A DNA stretch of 64,000 bases, from the NCBI RefSeq assembly GCF_010015615.1, contig NW_024468939.1:1929789-1993788 (forward strand). Reading direction: 5' to 3'. A model generated the notes under the pieces. The model was not told the origin of the DNA, did no database searches, and saw only the letters and a program-made list of their open reading frames with translations. This DNA is from Cucurbitaria berberidis CBS 394.84. Its lineage: Eukaryota > Ascomycota > Dothideomycetes > Pleosporales > Cucurbitariaceae. The position numbers and the translations under genes are program-made. Positions 1 through 10,778 of the stretch are shown in pieces. The stretch's first letter is position 1, and each line of letters starts with the position of its first letter.

Positions 1-3000
1 CCGGGGTCGTGGAAACTTCCAGCCCCATTACAACCCCAACTCCCCACAACCTTACCGCTCGCTGCCCCAGCAAATGGGCCGCGGTATGGCGCCTCCATTC
101 CAGCCCCAGGGCCCGATGCCGCGAAACTCGCCTTACCAGCAGAATCGTAGTCCTGCCATCACCCCAGCAACTATGAATCACCAAGCACATCTCGCAAACC
201 CACAGGCAATGGGCTACTACCCAGGACAACAGTACCAACAACCGGTGTGTATACCCTCTACTATCTCCACTTTTTCTTCAGTTCGCAAGTCCAGCAAGTC
301 AGCTCGACCTAACAGTGCTCGAATCTCCCAACAACATTTCCAGTATTACTCTATGCCTTCGGCTGTATTGAAGGGGCCCGAGTCGAAAGGCCATTCCAAG
401 CAGTCGGAGGTTTTCCTTCAGTCACTCGATCCTCATTTTTCTGCAACTTGTGATTACGAACAGCTCCTGACAAAATTACCCCATCAGAATATGTACGGCA
501 TGCCTCCGCAGGCTCTCGATCCATACCAAGGCTACTATGGCCAAGGCTATGGGTTGCAGCAATCGATCCACTACCCTGGTGTTCCTGCTAGCCCGGGTCG
601 CGGCCATGGCTTCCCACAGCAGATGCAGGCGCCCTACGGCGTGCCCAATCCCTACGGCCCACCCCCTCAGGCCCAGGGCATGTCTCGCACTCCCTCTAAC
701 ATATCAGAGCGGCCGTCGTCTGCTGTCCCTCAACCTTCTACACCTGCAATGACCAATGTCAACCACATCTCACACACGCACACTCCTAGTGTAACTGCTG
801 CGAGCCCAGCGCCAAGCATGACGTTTGAGCGCCCGAAGAAGCAAAGCAAAGCCATCTTAATCAAGAAACCTGATGGAGAGGTTGTTGACTTCAACAAGCC
901 CAAGTCACCAGCTGTCGTGTCCGCACCGCCTCCAGCCCCCCGTTCGCCCGCCATTGCCGCTACACCGACGCCTCCACCACGAGCTCCGAGTGCCACCGAC
1001 TCTACACGCGCTGAAGAAGCTAAGACCGCCAAGGAGAAGCAGGCAGAGTTTGTCAAGCAGTTTCAGGAGACTCTCCGCCTCAAGGAAGAATCTGAGAAGA
1101 AGGCCAAGGACACCTCCGAGGCTGACACCAAGGCCGAGACTGAAGCCGACCAAAAGGCCAAGGAGGAGGCTGAAGCGAAGGCCGCTCAGGAGGCTAAGGA
1201 GAAGGAGGAAGCCGAAGCCGCTGAGAAGGCCAAGACTGACGAAGCAGAGAAGAAGCGTCTCGATGATGAAGAGATGGAGCGTATGATTGCGGAGATGGAG
1301 GAGGAGGAGCGCAAGCGTGAAGAGGACGAAAAGCGCTACGCAGAAGAGAAGAAGCGCAAGGCCGAAGCAGAGAAAGCTAACACCGCCGAGAAGGTCAAGC
1401 AGGAGGAGGAGCGTCTACGTAAGCTAGAGCGTGAGGCCGAGGAGGCCGAGGCAGCGCGCGAGGCAGAGACTCCTGAGCAAAAGGCTGAGCGCGAGGCTAA
1501 GAACAAGGACCTCTTCGCTGGCTTGAAGAAGAACACACAATTCGGTCCAGCCGCGACGCAAGCCGAGGACACCAGCGGCGATTCAACCCCGGCAGAGTCC
1601 GCTCCCATCGCCACTCCCACGCAATCGAAACCTCTCAGTGCTACAAAGCCGAAGCCTGCGGCTCTCAAGCTCGAGACCAACAAATCTGTGGAGCCTGCCC
1701 AACCCACTGCGGGTATGCAGGCGCTCAAGTCGGCACGTTTCCTCCAGGTTCGCGCTGAGCTGGTCAAGTATCCCGAGGGTATCCTGTCTCCAAATCCCGC
1801 TCTAAATTTGGGCAACAAGAACAAAGGTCGTCAGTACGACAAGGACTTCTTGCTCCAGTTCCAAGAAGTCTTCAAGGAGAAGCCTTCAGTCGACTGGGAT
1901 CTTAAGTTGAAAGAGACAGTTGGCGATGAGCCTTCTTCCGCTCGCGGCCCCCCGTCAGGTCGTCCTGCTTCCATGATGACTGGCCGACAGCCTTCTCGCT
2001 CGGGCGCCATGGGTCAGTTCCAGGGATTCAACCAGGCTCGCACACTTCCTCCAGGTACGACTTCAGAACAACGTTTCCAACAAGCTCAGGGACGTGGTGG
2101 CTCTATGACGAATCCTCTTGCTCATGTTGTCCTAGGTGGTGGGCGTGGTGCGTTCCCCATGGGAGGTGGTCCCCCAATGGCGAGGACATCTTCTTATACA
2201 AGCATGCCACATGGTGGCCCCAACTCACCTCGTGTGGGCAGCTCACGCGGTAAGGGCGGCGGTAGTCGCCGGGGTGGAAAGAACGACGTTCAGGAGGCGA
2301 AACAAATGCCTCTTACTGCTGGTCAAGAGGTCAAGGCACTCGATCGGTCTCAGACTGGATGGAAGCCTCCTTCGGTCACTCAACCGGCACAAGCACAAGC
2401 ACAAATCGTCGGTCATTTGGGACCTGAGCTTGTCCAACGGAAAGTGAAGGCCGCTCTGAACAAGATGACGCCAGACAAATTCGATAAGATCTCCGACCAG
2501 GTTCTTGAGATTGCCGCGCAATCCAAGGACGAGAGCGATGGCCGCACCCTCCGTCAAGTCATTCAGCTCACTTTCGAGAAGGCTTGCGACGAGAGCCATT
2601 GGTCATCCATGTATGCCAAATTTTGCAGCCGCATGTTGCAAACCATGAGCACCGACATCAAGGATGAAAACGTAAGGGACAAACATGATAATCCTGTGGT
2701 CGGCGGTGCGTTGTTCCGTAAATATCTTCTCAACCGATGCCAGGAAGAGTTCGAGCGTGGATGGGAGGTCAATCTCCCTGAAGCCCCAGAAGGCAAAGAG
2801 GCACAGCTGCTGTCAGATGACTATTACATTGCAGCTGCCGCTAAGCGCAAGGGTCTTGGACTGATCCAGTTCATTGGCGAGCTGTACAAGCTCGGCATGT
2901 TGACTCTCCGTATCATGCACGAGTGCGTCCTCAAACTTCTCGATTTCGAAGGCCTACCTGACGAAGCTGCTATTGAGAGCTTGGTCAAGTTGCTCCGTAC

Positions 3001-3745
3001 AGTCGGATCAACCATGGAGTCTGCCGAAGCTGGCCCTAAGATGATCAGCATGTACTTTGAGCGGATAGAGAAGGTTATGAACATGGAGGGTCTTCCATCT
3101 CGTCTGCGATTCATGTTGCTAGACACCATCGACATGCGCAGGTCGGGCTGGAAGTCTAAAGATATCCTCAAGGGCCCAAAGACGATCGCAGAAATCCATC
3201 AGGAAGCTATCGCAGCTCAACAGGCTGCCGAGATGGAGCGAACGCGTTCCAACCAGCGCGGTGGTGGAGGTCGTCTACCAATGGGTCGCGGCGATGCTCG
3301 CTCGTTCTCTGGTGGTGGTATGATGCCCCCTCCCCAAGATACTGGCGGTCGTGTACAAATGGACGACCTTCGGAAGCTGTCCAAGGGTGCTTCTGGTCGC
3401 AACCTCAACAACGCGGGAGCCCTTGGCCCGTCCATGCTTGGTAACCGTAGCGGCAGTGGTCGTCGTGGCCTTGGTCCCGGTATGATGGGTGGTCGAGGTG
3501 ATGAGTCTGGCGCCTCCTCGCGGACCGGCACTCCACCAGTTCAGAAGGAGAAGGAGTCAACCACGCATGCGAATGCTTTCAGGTAAGCAGCAATGTCAAG
3601 CTACTCAGAAGAACATCACTAACATTGTGTCAACAGTGCGCTAGCTGCTCTAGACAACGAAAACGACAACGCTGGTGAAGTTGGCTCTCCACCTACAACT
3701 ACAGGGGAGTCTGCCGCCGCCACGGAGGCCAAGCCATCCGAGTGA
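1..3745 (+). CDS. Translation initiation factor eIF4G, 3' part (5' end lies before the window)
   Basis: Scaffold of the cap-binding complex that bridges eIF4E, eIF4A and the 40S subunit in the cytoplasm. The frame is open from base 2 with no start needed, so the N terminus is probably outside; the first Met is at 74. Exons read as 1-244, 488-3582 and 3637-3745. The sequence shows a Q/P/G/Y-rich N-terminal part, a long K/E/A charged coiled-coil-like stretch (about 1000-1500), an eIF4E-binding motif YDKDFLL (Tyr codon at 1834, the Y-x4-L-hydrophobic pattern), then a MIF4G domain from about 2430 to 3170 and a Gly/Arg-rich tail. The last intron (3583-3636) has a CACTAAC branch and joins ANAF to SALAALDNENDN, ending at a TGA. 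The proposed first intron (245-487) is in frame and stop-free; see findings. Family assignment is firm; N-terminal structure is less certain. Confidence 0.92.
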
Positions 3746-4779
3746 TTACCTTCTTCACTTCGTTCGAGCGCGTGACGGTCATACCCTCTAGACGACACCG
3801 TACGTGGTAATCTAATCGTTTGTTTCGTTGCATAGACAGGGGCATTTTCTGCGCGCATGTTCTGCATTTCGCGGGGTTCATAATGCGGCTTCAAGATTGG
3901 CGGTTTCAAAAGTTATTTGTTGTCGGGTGGCAGGCCTTGACGAGATGGCGTTGATGTTCGGACCATCTGTTGGCCTGCCTGCTCGAACTGGACTGTTTAC
4001 ATGCGCGCTTTTCTGGGATACCACGACGGGCGTTCCGGATTTGCAGAGGAGGCCTGGCCCACACCAACCGCTTTTCTCAAAAGCGTATTAGGTGGTATCT
4101 TTGGGCACTAGCTTCTACCTTTTTCCTCATTCGTCATTTCTGCATCGTGTGTTTCTAGGGTAGGACAGAGGTGGATGGGTTTCCGCGTCCCTAGGGTTGG
4201 CGGGAGTTCCTTTGAATCCTCGCTTTCATGTTCATCTCCCTTTTTCCATTTCAGCGCGAAGAGCGGTGAAGCAAAGCAATGGTGGTCATGCAGGAAACAG
4301 ACTTGCTTTGGCATGTGCTGTTAGGATGTGCAACATGATGAGAGAATCTACGAGGTGCAGACTCTTTGTGTGCATAGTTGGACCTAATTTAGAATACACT
4401 GGTAACTTCAGACGCTTTTCTGTTGTTGGTTGCCTTGTGCTACTGACTTCCATGTTTTCCTTTCTTGGCCGAGCAAGCACCAACGTTCTCGCGATCTAGA
4501 TTCTGCCTTCTGCCCTGTCGATGATATGATGCAATGCAAACGTCGATCTCTTGTGGATCTCACGGGCTGCAGGACCGTTGACGCGTTTTCACAGGTGAGG
4601 GGCGCGCTACAGGGGTATGTGCAGTTACGTCATAGTAGTTTAGACCTTTGCCACATAATTACGAGTATGTAGCTTCAAGCTCTACTGGAACAACTACAAC
4701 TCCACACCGTAAAACAAATCTTCAGCCTTACATTGAAACCTCCCTATCTAAATACTCTACTACGAAATCGAACGACAAC
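3746..4779. other. Intergenic: eIF4G 3' flank and promoter of the LEA-like gene
   Basis: About 1 kb without a supported gene. Short open frames on both strands lack splice partners or recognisable protein character. The right part holds two AGGGG stress-response elements, annotated separately. Confidence 0.6.
4598..4615 (+). promoter_or_regulatory. Two stress response elements (AGGGG) upstream of the LEA-like gene
   Basis: AGGGG occurs at 4598-4602 and again at 4611-4615, 13 bp apart on the same strand and 165-182 bp before the ATG at 4780. AGGGG/CCCCT is the STRE bound by Msn2/4-type zinc-finger activators in fungi. A pair close to a gene for an LEA-like protein fits stress induction, but this is inference from short motifs. 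Confidence 0.4.
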
Positions 4780-5317
4780 ATGTCCGACCAGAACAACCAG
4801 CAACAGCAGAAGGGTATGTTTAACTTTGACATTTAAATGCCATGAGTCGAATTAAAACTTTATACAACTATGCTGACAATCACAGGCTTCTTCGGCACCG
4901 CAGCAGGCGGTCTCGGTACGTTTTATTCTTCTCGTTCTTTAGCCCTCTCCCTCCTTCCTCCAACACTTCTATTACCCAAATCTACACATGCCATAGAAAA
5001 ACAAGCGTACTGACCCATGTAGGAAACACCCTCGGCGCAGCCACAAACACCCTCGGCAAAGGCGTCGCGGGCGTGACTGAAACGACGGGAAATGTAGTCG
5101 CGGGCGCGGGCAAGGGGATCGGTAATACGGTTTCGGGCGTCACGCAGGGTCTAGGAGACACCACTAAAGGTACGTCAATAAGGAACAGAAATGTATGTTT
5201 TTGAATCTGTGCTGATGAGAAATGGTAGCTGCTGGTAACTTTGTCGGTGACTCGACCAAGGCGGGCACGCAGAGTGCGGGCTACAACAAGAATGAGACGA
5301 CCGGGACGAAGCAATAG
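4780..5317 (+). CDS. Small LEA-like Gly/Thr/Val repeat protein, probable stress protectant
   Basis: Four exons: 4780-4813, 4886-4915, 5023-5169 and 5229-5317, giving 99 residues. The product starts MSDQNNQQQQKGFFGTAAGG and continues with degenerate 11-14-residue repeats of the type GLGNTLGAATNT, GVTETTGNVVAGAGK, GIGNTVSGVTQGLGDTTK, ending in a hydrophilic tail. It has no Cys, Trp or His, no signal peptide and no membrane segment. This composition resembles LEA/seed-maturation-type hydrophilic proteins that protect cells during desiccation or osmotic stress; that role is inferred, as no catalytic motif exists. All three introns have good GTATGT/GTACGT donors, and the second has a CTGAC branch. 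Two STREs lie upstream. The very short second exon (30 nt) encodes only part of the first repeat. Confidence 0.75.
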
Positions 5318-5618
5318 AGGGGTTTCCTTTGCTGAGAGGAGGAATGAGGAAGGAGTGAAGGGTCTCGTTCGCATAGATTAAAGCGAGAGGAAAAGTTGCT
5401 TCAGGTCATCATATGATGGAGTGATATAAATGCCCATATACTTTCTGCACACTATATTTCTTGTGAGGGTAAATGATTGATGATTGTGTAAACAAGCCGC
5501 ATCGCAAATGCACAAATGATCGCCTGCTATGCAAAGCTTAAACGCCAACAGCAAATCTATATATACCCAAAAAGCCTCTCCTGTCTATTGTAAACCCTAT
5601 AAAACCCGAAAGACCCCA
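5318..5618. other. Convergent 3' flanks of the LEA-like gene and the ferric reductase
   Basis: AT-richer spacer between two convergent genes. I see no further gene or structured element in it. Confidence 0.6.
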
Positions 5619-7571
5619 TCACCACCCAAACTTCTCAACTTGAATATTCACATCTCCCCCTCGCCATATCAGGCCAGCACACGTATTCCTCACATCTCTA
5701 ACAAGCCCATCAGGCCCAGAGACAACAACCCCCGTACTGCCCACTCGTTCGCTATCCACCCAGCCCTGCAAGACATCCCTGACATCAGGCCGTCCAGCAA
5801 GAGCCGTAGGCGGCGGAATCAACACGTCGAGGCCCCAGTCTACCAGTTCCTTCAACTTGTCCTCTGGGATCCACAGCCGGTGGTGCGGGGAATGCGTTAC
5901 CCATAGGAGTTTTACTTTTCTGTTGCTCGGCTTGACGGGTGTGGATTCTAGGTCGTCGCTGGACGATGGTGCTGGTGGGTGCAAAAGGGCGTAGAGGAGA
6001 GGATATGCAACGGCGATGCCTGAGCCACCGGCGATTATGACTGCGGTTGACGACGACTCGAGGACGTCGAGGGCGTGGGACGAGCCGTAGGGGCCGTCGA
6101 GGCGGATTCGAGTCTGTGGGGAGTGGCGCGCGTGTTGGAGGAGTGTGTGGGTGAAGCCCGACTCGGCTTGTGCGCGGATGAGGAGGTTGAACCATGCGTG
6201 CTGTTGTTGGTCCTGGCCATCTTGGGTCACTGTTGTCGGTGCGGCAGAGAAGATGGTGAAGGGATGCGACTGTATCGCATGTTTCCTTGACAGGGCAGGG
6301 ATGGAGATGAAGATGTGCTCATTTGGCTTCCAGCCATGCTTCATGCTCTTTGGCGCCAAGACACTTCTCCTCTCATCAATAGCCCAATTTGCAGATAGCA
6401 GAATCGTTTCCTCGTCTTCTAGGACTGTAAGTGTTGCGGGATGCGAGGTCGATTTCAACCATATCCGATACACAAGGCGGTCGACTAGGAAGATAGCGAG
6501 CGAGATGCCTACATAAGGGCGAGACGTTGGATTGTGAAACCACAGGAATACCAATCCAGCAACCTGCAAAACGATATGCAGGGCCAGGAAGACCTCGTAC
6601 CAGCGCTGTCGGAAACTGCCCAGGGAAGTAAAGTAGATCACCTCATATGCAATAAAAGCCCCTAATCCCATGAGTACCACGCGGTTGAACACGAACCTCG
6701 CCAAGGTGAAGCCTAGGTGCCGGAGTAGGCCGTACCAGACTGCCCACATGCCTAGAAAGTGGATGAATGCCTCGAAACAAAGCACCTCTCCTACTCTTCT
6801 ATGGAATATGTTCAGACTCTCGTACGAGTATCCTGTCAACAGCTTGATGGGCTGGTTCTTGGCTGCGAGGAGATATAGCAGTGGTAGGTTGGAGATGAAT
6901 AGTATGCCGCACCGGTCGGCAAACACAAAGAGGTACAGGAGTTCTAGCGGCATGTGGTATATGTTGTAGAAGATAATCAAGCCTATCCAAGCGATGACGA
7001 GTAGCGAGACGGCGTTTTGGGGGGGAGTTTTGTTGATTACGGGTATGGAAGGTGGTTGATATTGGAGCGCGGATTTGAGGATATAGTATGGCCTCCATAT
7101 TCCTGGAGTACTTCTCGGTCGTTGTGTAGAGAGCAATGGGCTTGTCTCGTCTGCAACATCTACTTTGTTTTGATCATGGATCTCCGGTGGCGTCGCACTC
7201 CCTTCGATCGTACTGCTTGAGCTACTCCACACTTCCGCCTCTTCTGCGCTCGTAACAATATCATCTTTTCCTCGCATAGTGTTTCTCCGTCTCTTCCTCC
7301 ACAAAAGAAACTTCTCTCCCCAATGCCATGCTGTGAACACGACCAACACGCCTAACAACACCAGGTTGTATGTTTTCAAAAACCGCCTACTGAACAGTAT
7401 TGCCTCAACCAACTTCCTGAACCTCGGATCTTTGCCGGGATCTTTGGGGTCTACGAGGCCGCCGCCGGCCGAGACGCGCATGCTCTCGTTATCGAGCCAA
7501 GGATTGGTTGACGATGCGGTCGCTGTACGGGAAACGCGGAAGGCGTCTCGGAGCCATGGTACATCGTCCAT
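5619..7571 (-). CDS. Ferric/cupric reductase, FRE family transmembrane flavocytochrome
   Basis: Single-exon 650-residue protein. It transfers electrons from cytosolic NADPH through FAD and two haems to extracellular Fe(III) or Cu(II) at the plasma membrane. It has an N-terminal membrane segment (about 69-86), a soluble linker, then a six-helix ferric reductase domain with two H-x13-H pairs (from NIFHRRVGE to FIHFLGMW, and from LALHIVLQ to LWFHN), as expected for two b-haems. Downstream are the FAD motif HPFTIFSAAP, a LDGPYG segment, the NADPH-site glycines IIAGGSGIAVAYPLL and a C-terminal VEKFGW. The length suits the family. The start is the first ATG and faces an exact SreA-type GATA site 64 bp upstream. 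The closest alternative, an NADPH oxidase, usually lacks the extra N-terminal membrane segment. Metal preference cannot be read from sequence. Confidence 0.9.
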   Translation of the reverse strand: MDDVPWLRDAFRVSRTATASSTNPWLDNESMRVSAGGGLVDPKDPGKDPRFRKLVEAILFSRRFLKTYNLVLLGVLVVFTAWHWGEKFLLWRKRRRNTMRGKDDIVTSAEEAEVWSSSSSTIEGSATPPEIHDQNKVDVADETSPLLSTQRPRSTPGIWRPYYILKSALQYQPPSIPVINKTPPQNAVSLLVIAWIGLIIFYNIYHMPLELLYLFVFADRCGILFISNLPLLYLLAAKNQPIKLLTGYSYESLNIFHRRVGEVLCFEAFIHFLGMWAVWYGLLRHLGFTLARFVFNRVVLMGLGAFIAYEVIYFTSLGSFRQRWYEVFLALHIVLQVAGLVFLWFHNPTSRPYVGISLAIFLVDRLVYRIWLKSTSHPATLTVLEDEETILLSANWAIDERRSVLAPKSMKHGWKPNEHIFISIPALSRKHAIQSHPFTIFSAAPTTVTQDGQDQQQHAWFNLLIRAQAESGFTHTLLQHARHSPQTRIRLDGPYGSSHALDVLESSSTAVIIAGGSGIAVAYPLLYALLHPPAPSSSDDLESTPVKPSNRKVKLLWVTHSPHHRLWIPEDKLKELVDWGLDVLIPPPTALAGRPDVRDVLQGWVDSERVGSTGVVVSGPDGLVRDVRNTCAGLIWRGGDVNIQVEKFGW

Positions 7572-8110
7572 GGCGGTGGTAGGACAAGGTTGCTAAAGAG
7601 GGACAGGATGGATGAGTACCGACATGGATGTTAGATCAGATAAGTCGACTTCCGGGTTCCCCACGTGCTCGCGTCATGCACGCCGCTATCATGCGTCTGC
7701 TGTGCTGGGATAAGCGAATCGACTGGGAGTACCGAGGCACGCCTGACTAGATCTAGCGGCCAGCTGTAGATTTGCATTTATCAAAGTTAGTGAGCGAGGA
7801 AGAAGAAGATGGGATAAAGCTCGCTAGACTCTTGGTTGATCGTCGAGGTGGTGTTGCAATCAATGGTACCGAGTATAAATAGAACGATACCTAGAGCTCC
7901 ACTGGGTATAAGTATACGAAGGGTAATGTCGGTAACTTCATGAAATACACAAGTTATTTACAAGGAAATGGGGTAAGCTTTTTTCATATCACGTCCATCG
8001 TACGACTTGATGTACTCTATTTTGGCGAGGAACGTACAGACATAAGGTGGACAGCGTGGTGTAAAAGGTATTCAGCAGCTTGACGAATAGTATTCACAAT
8101 TCTGTATGAT
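7572..8110. other. Upstream region of the ferric reductase and 3' flank of enoyl-CoA hydratase
   Basis: 540 bp without a coding frame. Near the reductase start it contains the SreA-type GATA site (7635-7643) and a CACGTG E-box (7662-7667). The rest is the 3' side of the enoyl-CoA hydratase gene. Confidence 0.6.
7635..7643 (+). promoter_or_regulatory. SreA/Urbs1-type iron GATA site (ATCAGATAA)
   Basis: ATCAGATAA matches all nine positions of ATCWGATAA, the site reported for fungal siderophore-repressor GATA factors (SreA, Urbs1, SRE). It lies 64 bp upstream of the ferric reductase start codon at 7571. The family is known to be repressed by such factors when iron is plentiful, so iron-starvation induction of this gene is inferred. 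Confidence 0.5.
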
Positions 8111-9076
8111 CTACTGGTTCGTCCACTTGGGCTTGTCCTTCGCCGCAAACGCTGTCATGCCAATCTTTTGATCCTGACTTCCAAACAATCCGTGGAACAC
8201 TCTCCTCTCATACTCGACACCTTCCCGAATACCCAGGTCCTGGCTCTTGTTTACGACCTCCTTGGCTGCCTTGACAGCGATCTGGCTGTATGACGCAATC
8301 TTTGCCGCTGTCGCAAGCGCTCCATCCACACATTCTTCTGGCGTTTCGAACACCTTTGCAACAAGCCCCCAATCGCCCGCCTGCTTAGCCGAGATGACGT
8401 CGCCAGTGAGAATTGTCTCCATTGCCCTTGCCTTTCCAATCGCCTTTGTAAGACGTTGTGAGCCACCAGCACCAGGTATGACACCCAACTTGATCTCAGG
8501 TTGTCCAAAGGTTGCCTTCGGTCCAGCATATATGATGTCTCCCATCATAGCAAGCTCACAACCTCCACCCAGCGCATATCCATTCACAGCGGTAATGAGC
8601 GGCTTCTTCAGGAATGTGACGAGGTCGGACCATGACTCTATGAAGTCTTTGCCATATGCGTCGCTGAATGTGAGGTTCTGCATCTCCTTGATGTCTGCGC
8701 CTGCAGCGAAGGCTTTCTCAGAGCCGGTCAGGACGATAGCGCCGATGGATTTGGCAGCCTGGAAATCGCGCAGGGCTTGGTTGAGCTCGAGGATAAGGGG
8801 CGTACAGAGGGCATTGAGGGCTTTGGGGCGGTTGAGCTCGACTGGAGGCTGTTAGTCAATGTTCTGAAGTCTGATGGGTACTCTTGGTGGCGATAAAGTT
8901 GTAGCGAGTATGTTACAGAGCTAAAAGTGAAACTTACTAAAGCCAACACCAGCTTTGGGCGTCGAGACGCGTAAATGCTCATATGTCTTCTCCGTAGCAT
9001 ATCCTCTCACAAGTCGGGGAAGGCCCGCGGGGCGGAACTGGGAAGCTACCCTCGCTGTTGATCGGAATGCCTGCAT
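8111..9076 (-). CDS. Enoyl-CoA hydratase, mitochondrial (ECHS1-type crotonase)
   Basis: Hydrates trans-2-enoyl-CoA to (S)-3-hydroxyacyl-CoA in beta-oxidation and branched amino-acid breakdown. Two exons, 8938-9076 and 8111-8841, with a 96-nt intron, give 289 residues. The first exon supplies an Arg-rich presequence (MQAFRSTARVASQFRPAG), which predicts mitochondrial import. The crotonase core is complete: IELNRPKALNAL, the oxyanion-hole segments AFAAGADIKEM and NGYALGGGCELAMMGD, and the catalytic glutamates at residues 142 (GGGCELAM) and 162 (FGQPEIKLG), matching the two acids of rat ECHS1. The family length is about 290. The acceptor was placed after CCTCCAG because it gives GVGFIELNRP. The gene is divergent from RER1 across a 363-bp promoter that contains CCTCGG at 9193-9198. 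Confidence 0.95.
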
Positions 9077-9192
9077 CCTGTGTATGATCAATTGCAACGC
9101 TCGACGTCAGTCTAACCCTCTGGAAATCGATTTACAAAAAAAGTGCAGAAGAAAGTTGGCCAGAGCGACAATGTTGGGGGTGGCTTGGGCAA

Positions 9193-9198
9193 CCTCGG
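9193..9198 (+). promoter_or_regulatory. CCTCGG, FarA/FarB-type oleate response hexamer
   Basis: CCTCGG lies 117 bp upstream of the enoyl-CoA hydratase ATG (9076) in the promoter shared with RER1. In Aspergillus, FarA and FarB bind CCTCGG upstream of beta-oxidation and peroxisome genes. Taken alone, the chance of a hexamer here is appreciable; the recurrence across the window is discussed in findings. Confidence 0.4.
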
Positions 9199-9439
9199 TA
9201 CCCGCGAAAGCCACCCCGGCCTGGTTTGGTTGCGGAGTTGCTCTGCGTTCGTCGGGGGTTCTGGAAGCAGCGACCGACCTCAGCCTTGCGAGAGACCCAA
9301 GTCAACTTTTTGACACGACGCCTCAACAACCCATCCCTTGCCAACGCCCGCTTCTATACCCACCCACCCCAGGAGTGCCCAGAGAATCGAGCCAGGACGA
9401 AAGGACTACCGCATCGTATCAACAGAACCCATCGCAAAC

Positions 9440-10297
9440 ATGGACGCCCCCGAGCCGGATACCCCTTTCGCGTCTGTGACGGCGCAAACATCAAAGTTTG
9501 GACGTGTACGTTGCCTCAGATCAGACTGGCACATTCGAATTGGCATCTATTTGCGACATTTGAATTGCGCTGCACCCAAAATACAGCACATGCTAATGCG
9601 CCGCAGATGTTCCAGTCCTACCTCGACAAGTCAACACCATACACGCCCTACCGATGGGGAGGAACAGCAGTACTCTTCATCCTCTTCGGTCTGCGCATAT
9701 TCTTCGCCCAAGGATGGTATATCGGTACGACCCTCTAATGCCTCCCATACCCTCTATACAACCCCTGCAAACCCCACGCTATCATATCCCTCCCATATCA
9801 CCAGGCTCCAGTACACACACACACATACATCTACTAACAACAACTGCAGTCGTATACTCCCTAGGCATCTACCTCCTAAACCTCTTCCTCGCCTTCCTCT
9901 CGCCCAAATTCGACCCCGCGCTCGAACAAGACGAGGGCATGGAAGACGGCAACGCCAGCGGGCTGCCGACAAAAGAAGACCAAGAGTTCCGCCCCTTTGT
10001 GCGCCGGCTCCCCGAGTTCAAGTTCTGGTACTCGACCACAAAGGCGATTGCCATTGGCTTCTTCTGCAGCTGGTTCGAGATCTTCAATCTGCCGGTTTTC
10101 TGGCCGGTCCTGGTTGTGTACTGGCTGATTCTGTTCGGCCTGACGAGTAAGTGGCAACTCTCTTGTGTGGGGTTGGCTGTTGGTGGGGAGATGAGAGCTA
10201 ATGTGTGCTAGTGCGACGACAAATTCAGCATATGATCAAGTACCGCTACGTTCCCTTCACGGTCGGCAAGACGCGCTACCGGGCTGCTGCAAACTGA
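9440..10297 (+). CDS. RER1: Rer1, Golgi-to-ER retrieval receptor
   Basis: Four exons: 9440-9505, 9607-9724, 9850-10146 and 10212-10297, giving 188 residues, the usual Rer1 size. Rer1 is a four-span membrane protein of the early Golgi that recognises polar residues in transmembrane segments and returns escaped ER proteins in COPI vesicles. Diagnostic blocks are SYLDKSTPYTPYRWGG before the first membrane segment, YLLNLFLAFLSPKFDP, the segment RPFVRRLPEFKFWYSTTKA, and the C-terminal KYRYVPFTVGKTRY. Hydrophobic segments fall at WGGTAVLFILFGLRIFF, VVYSLGIYLLNLFLAFL, AIAIGFFCSWFEIFNLP and VFWPVLVVYWLILFGL. Intron 2 contains a short (AC)6 tract at 9813-9824. The first donor was taken as GTACGT (9506) because it joins KFGR to MFQSYLDKS in frame. 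Confidence 0.95.
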
Positions 10298-10778
10298 ACA
10301 CGTATACGCGTCGCCATCGCTTTCTTATCGACTACCGCATTAGGGCGCGGGGTGCTATAGGCGCCGATTCATGACGTTACTGTTAGCGGCTGCATTTTGG
10401 GTATAGGGCGCTGCAATCGCAATAGATGGGGTGGCGCGGAGTCGCTCCGGGAAACAGGCGGCTGGTTCATCTCGGATGCTACACGACAGGCATGTGTAAG
10501 AAAAGCCTGCATATTTACACGTTTAATTCTGGGGACGTTGGGTACGAAAGCAGTTTTATGCCATCCTTATGCGCGCCTAGTACAATAATCTATGTTGAAC
10601 TCGAAATACGTCCAATTGTCTTAGTTGGTTCTAGGTATCAAAGACGTTCCTCATGCAAATACGACCAGCGCAAACATCTCAACACGCAATAGACCTGTAC
10701 AAAAGGAGAACACGGGATTTCCTTGAGCCAAGGATAATAGCCACCCATATTCTATGGCATATACAAAATGAAATGCGC
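10298..10778. other. Convergent 3' flanks of RER1 and BTA1
   Basis: 480 bp between two convergent genes. The open frames here are short and without family character. Nothing else is supported. Confidence 0.6.

Noticed and set aside
730..1824. Long antisense frames opposite eIF4G and other charged genes
   Set aside because: They mirror the Lys/Glu-rich codons of the sense gene and lack their own splice or family signals.
7707..7816. Two further GATAA motifs upstream of the ferric reductase
   Set aside because: Both are preceded by G (GGATAA), which does not fit HGATAR; only 7635-7643 matches the full site.
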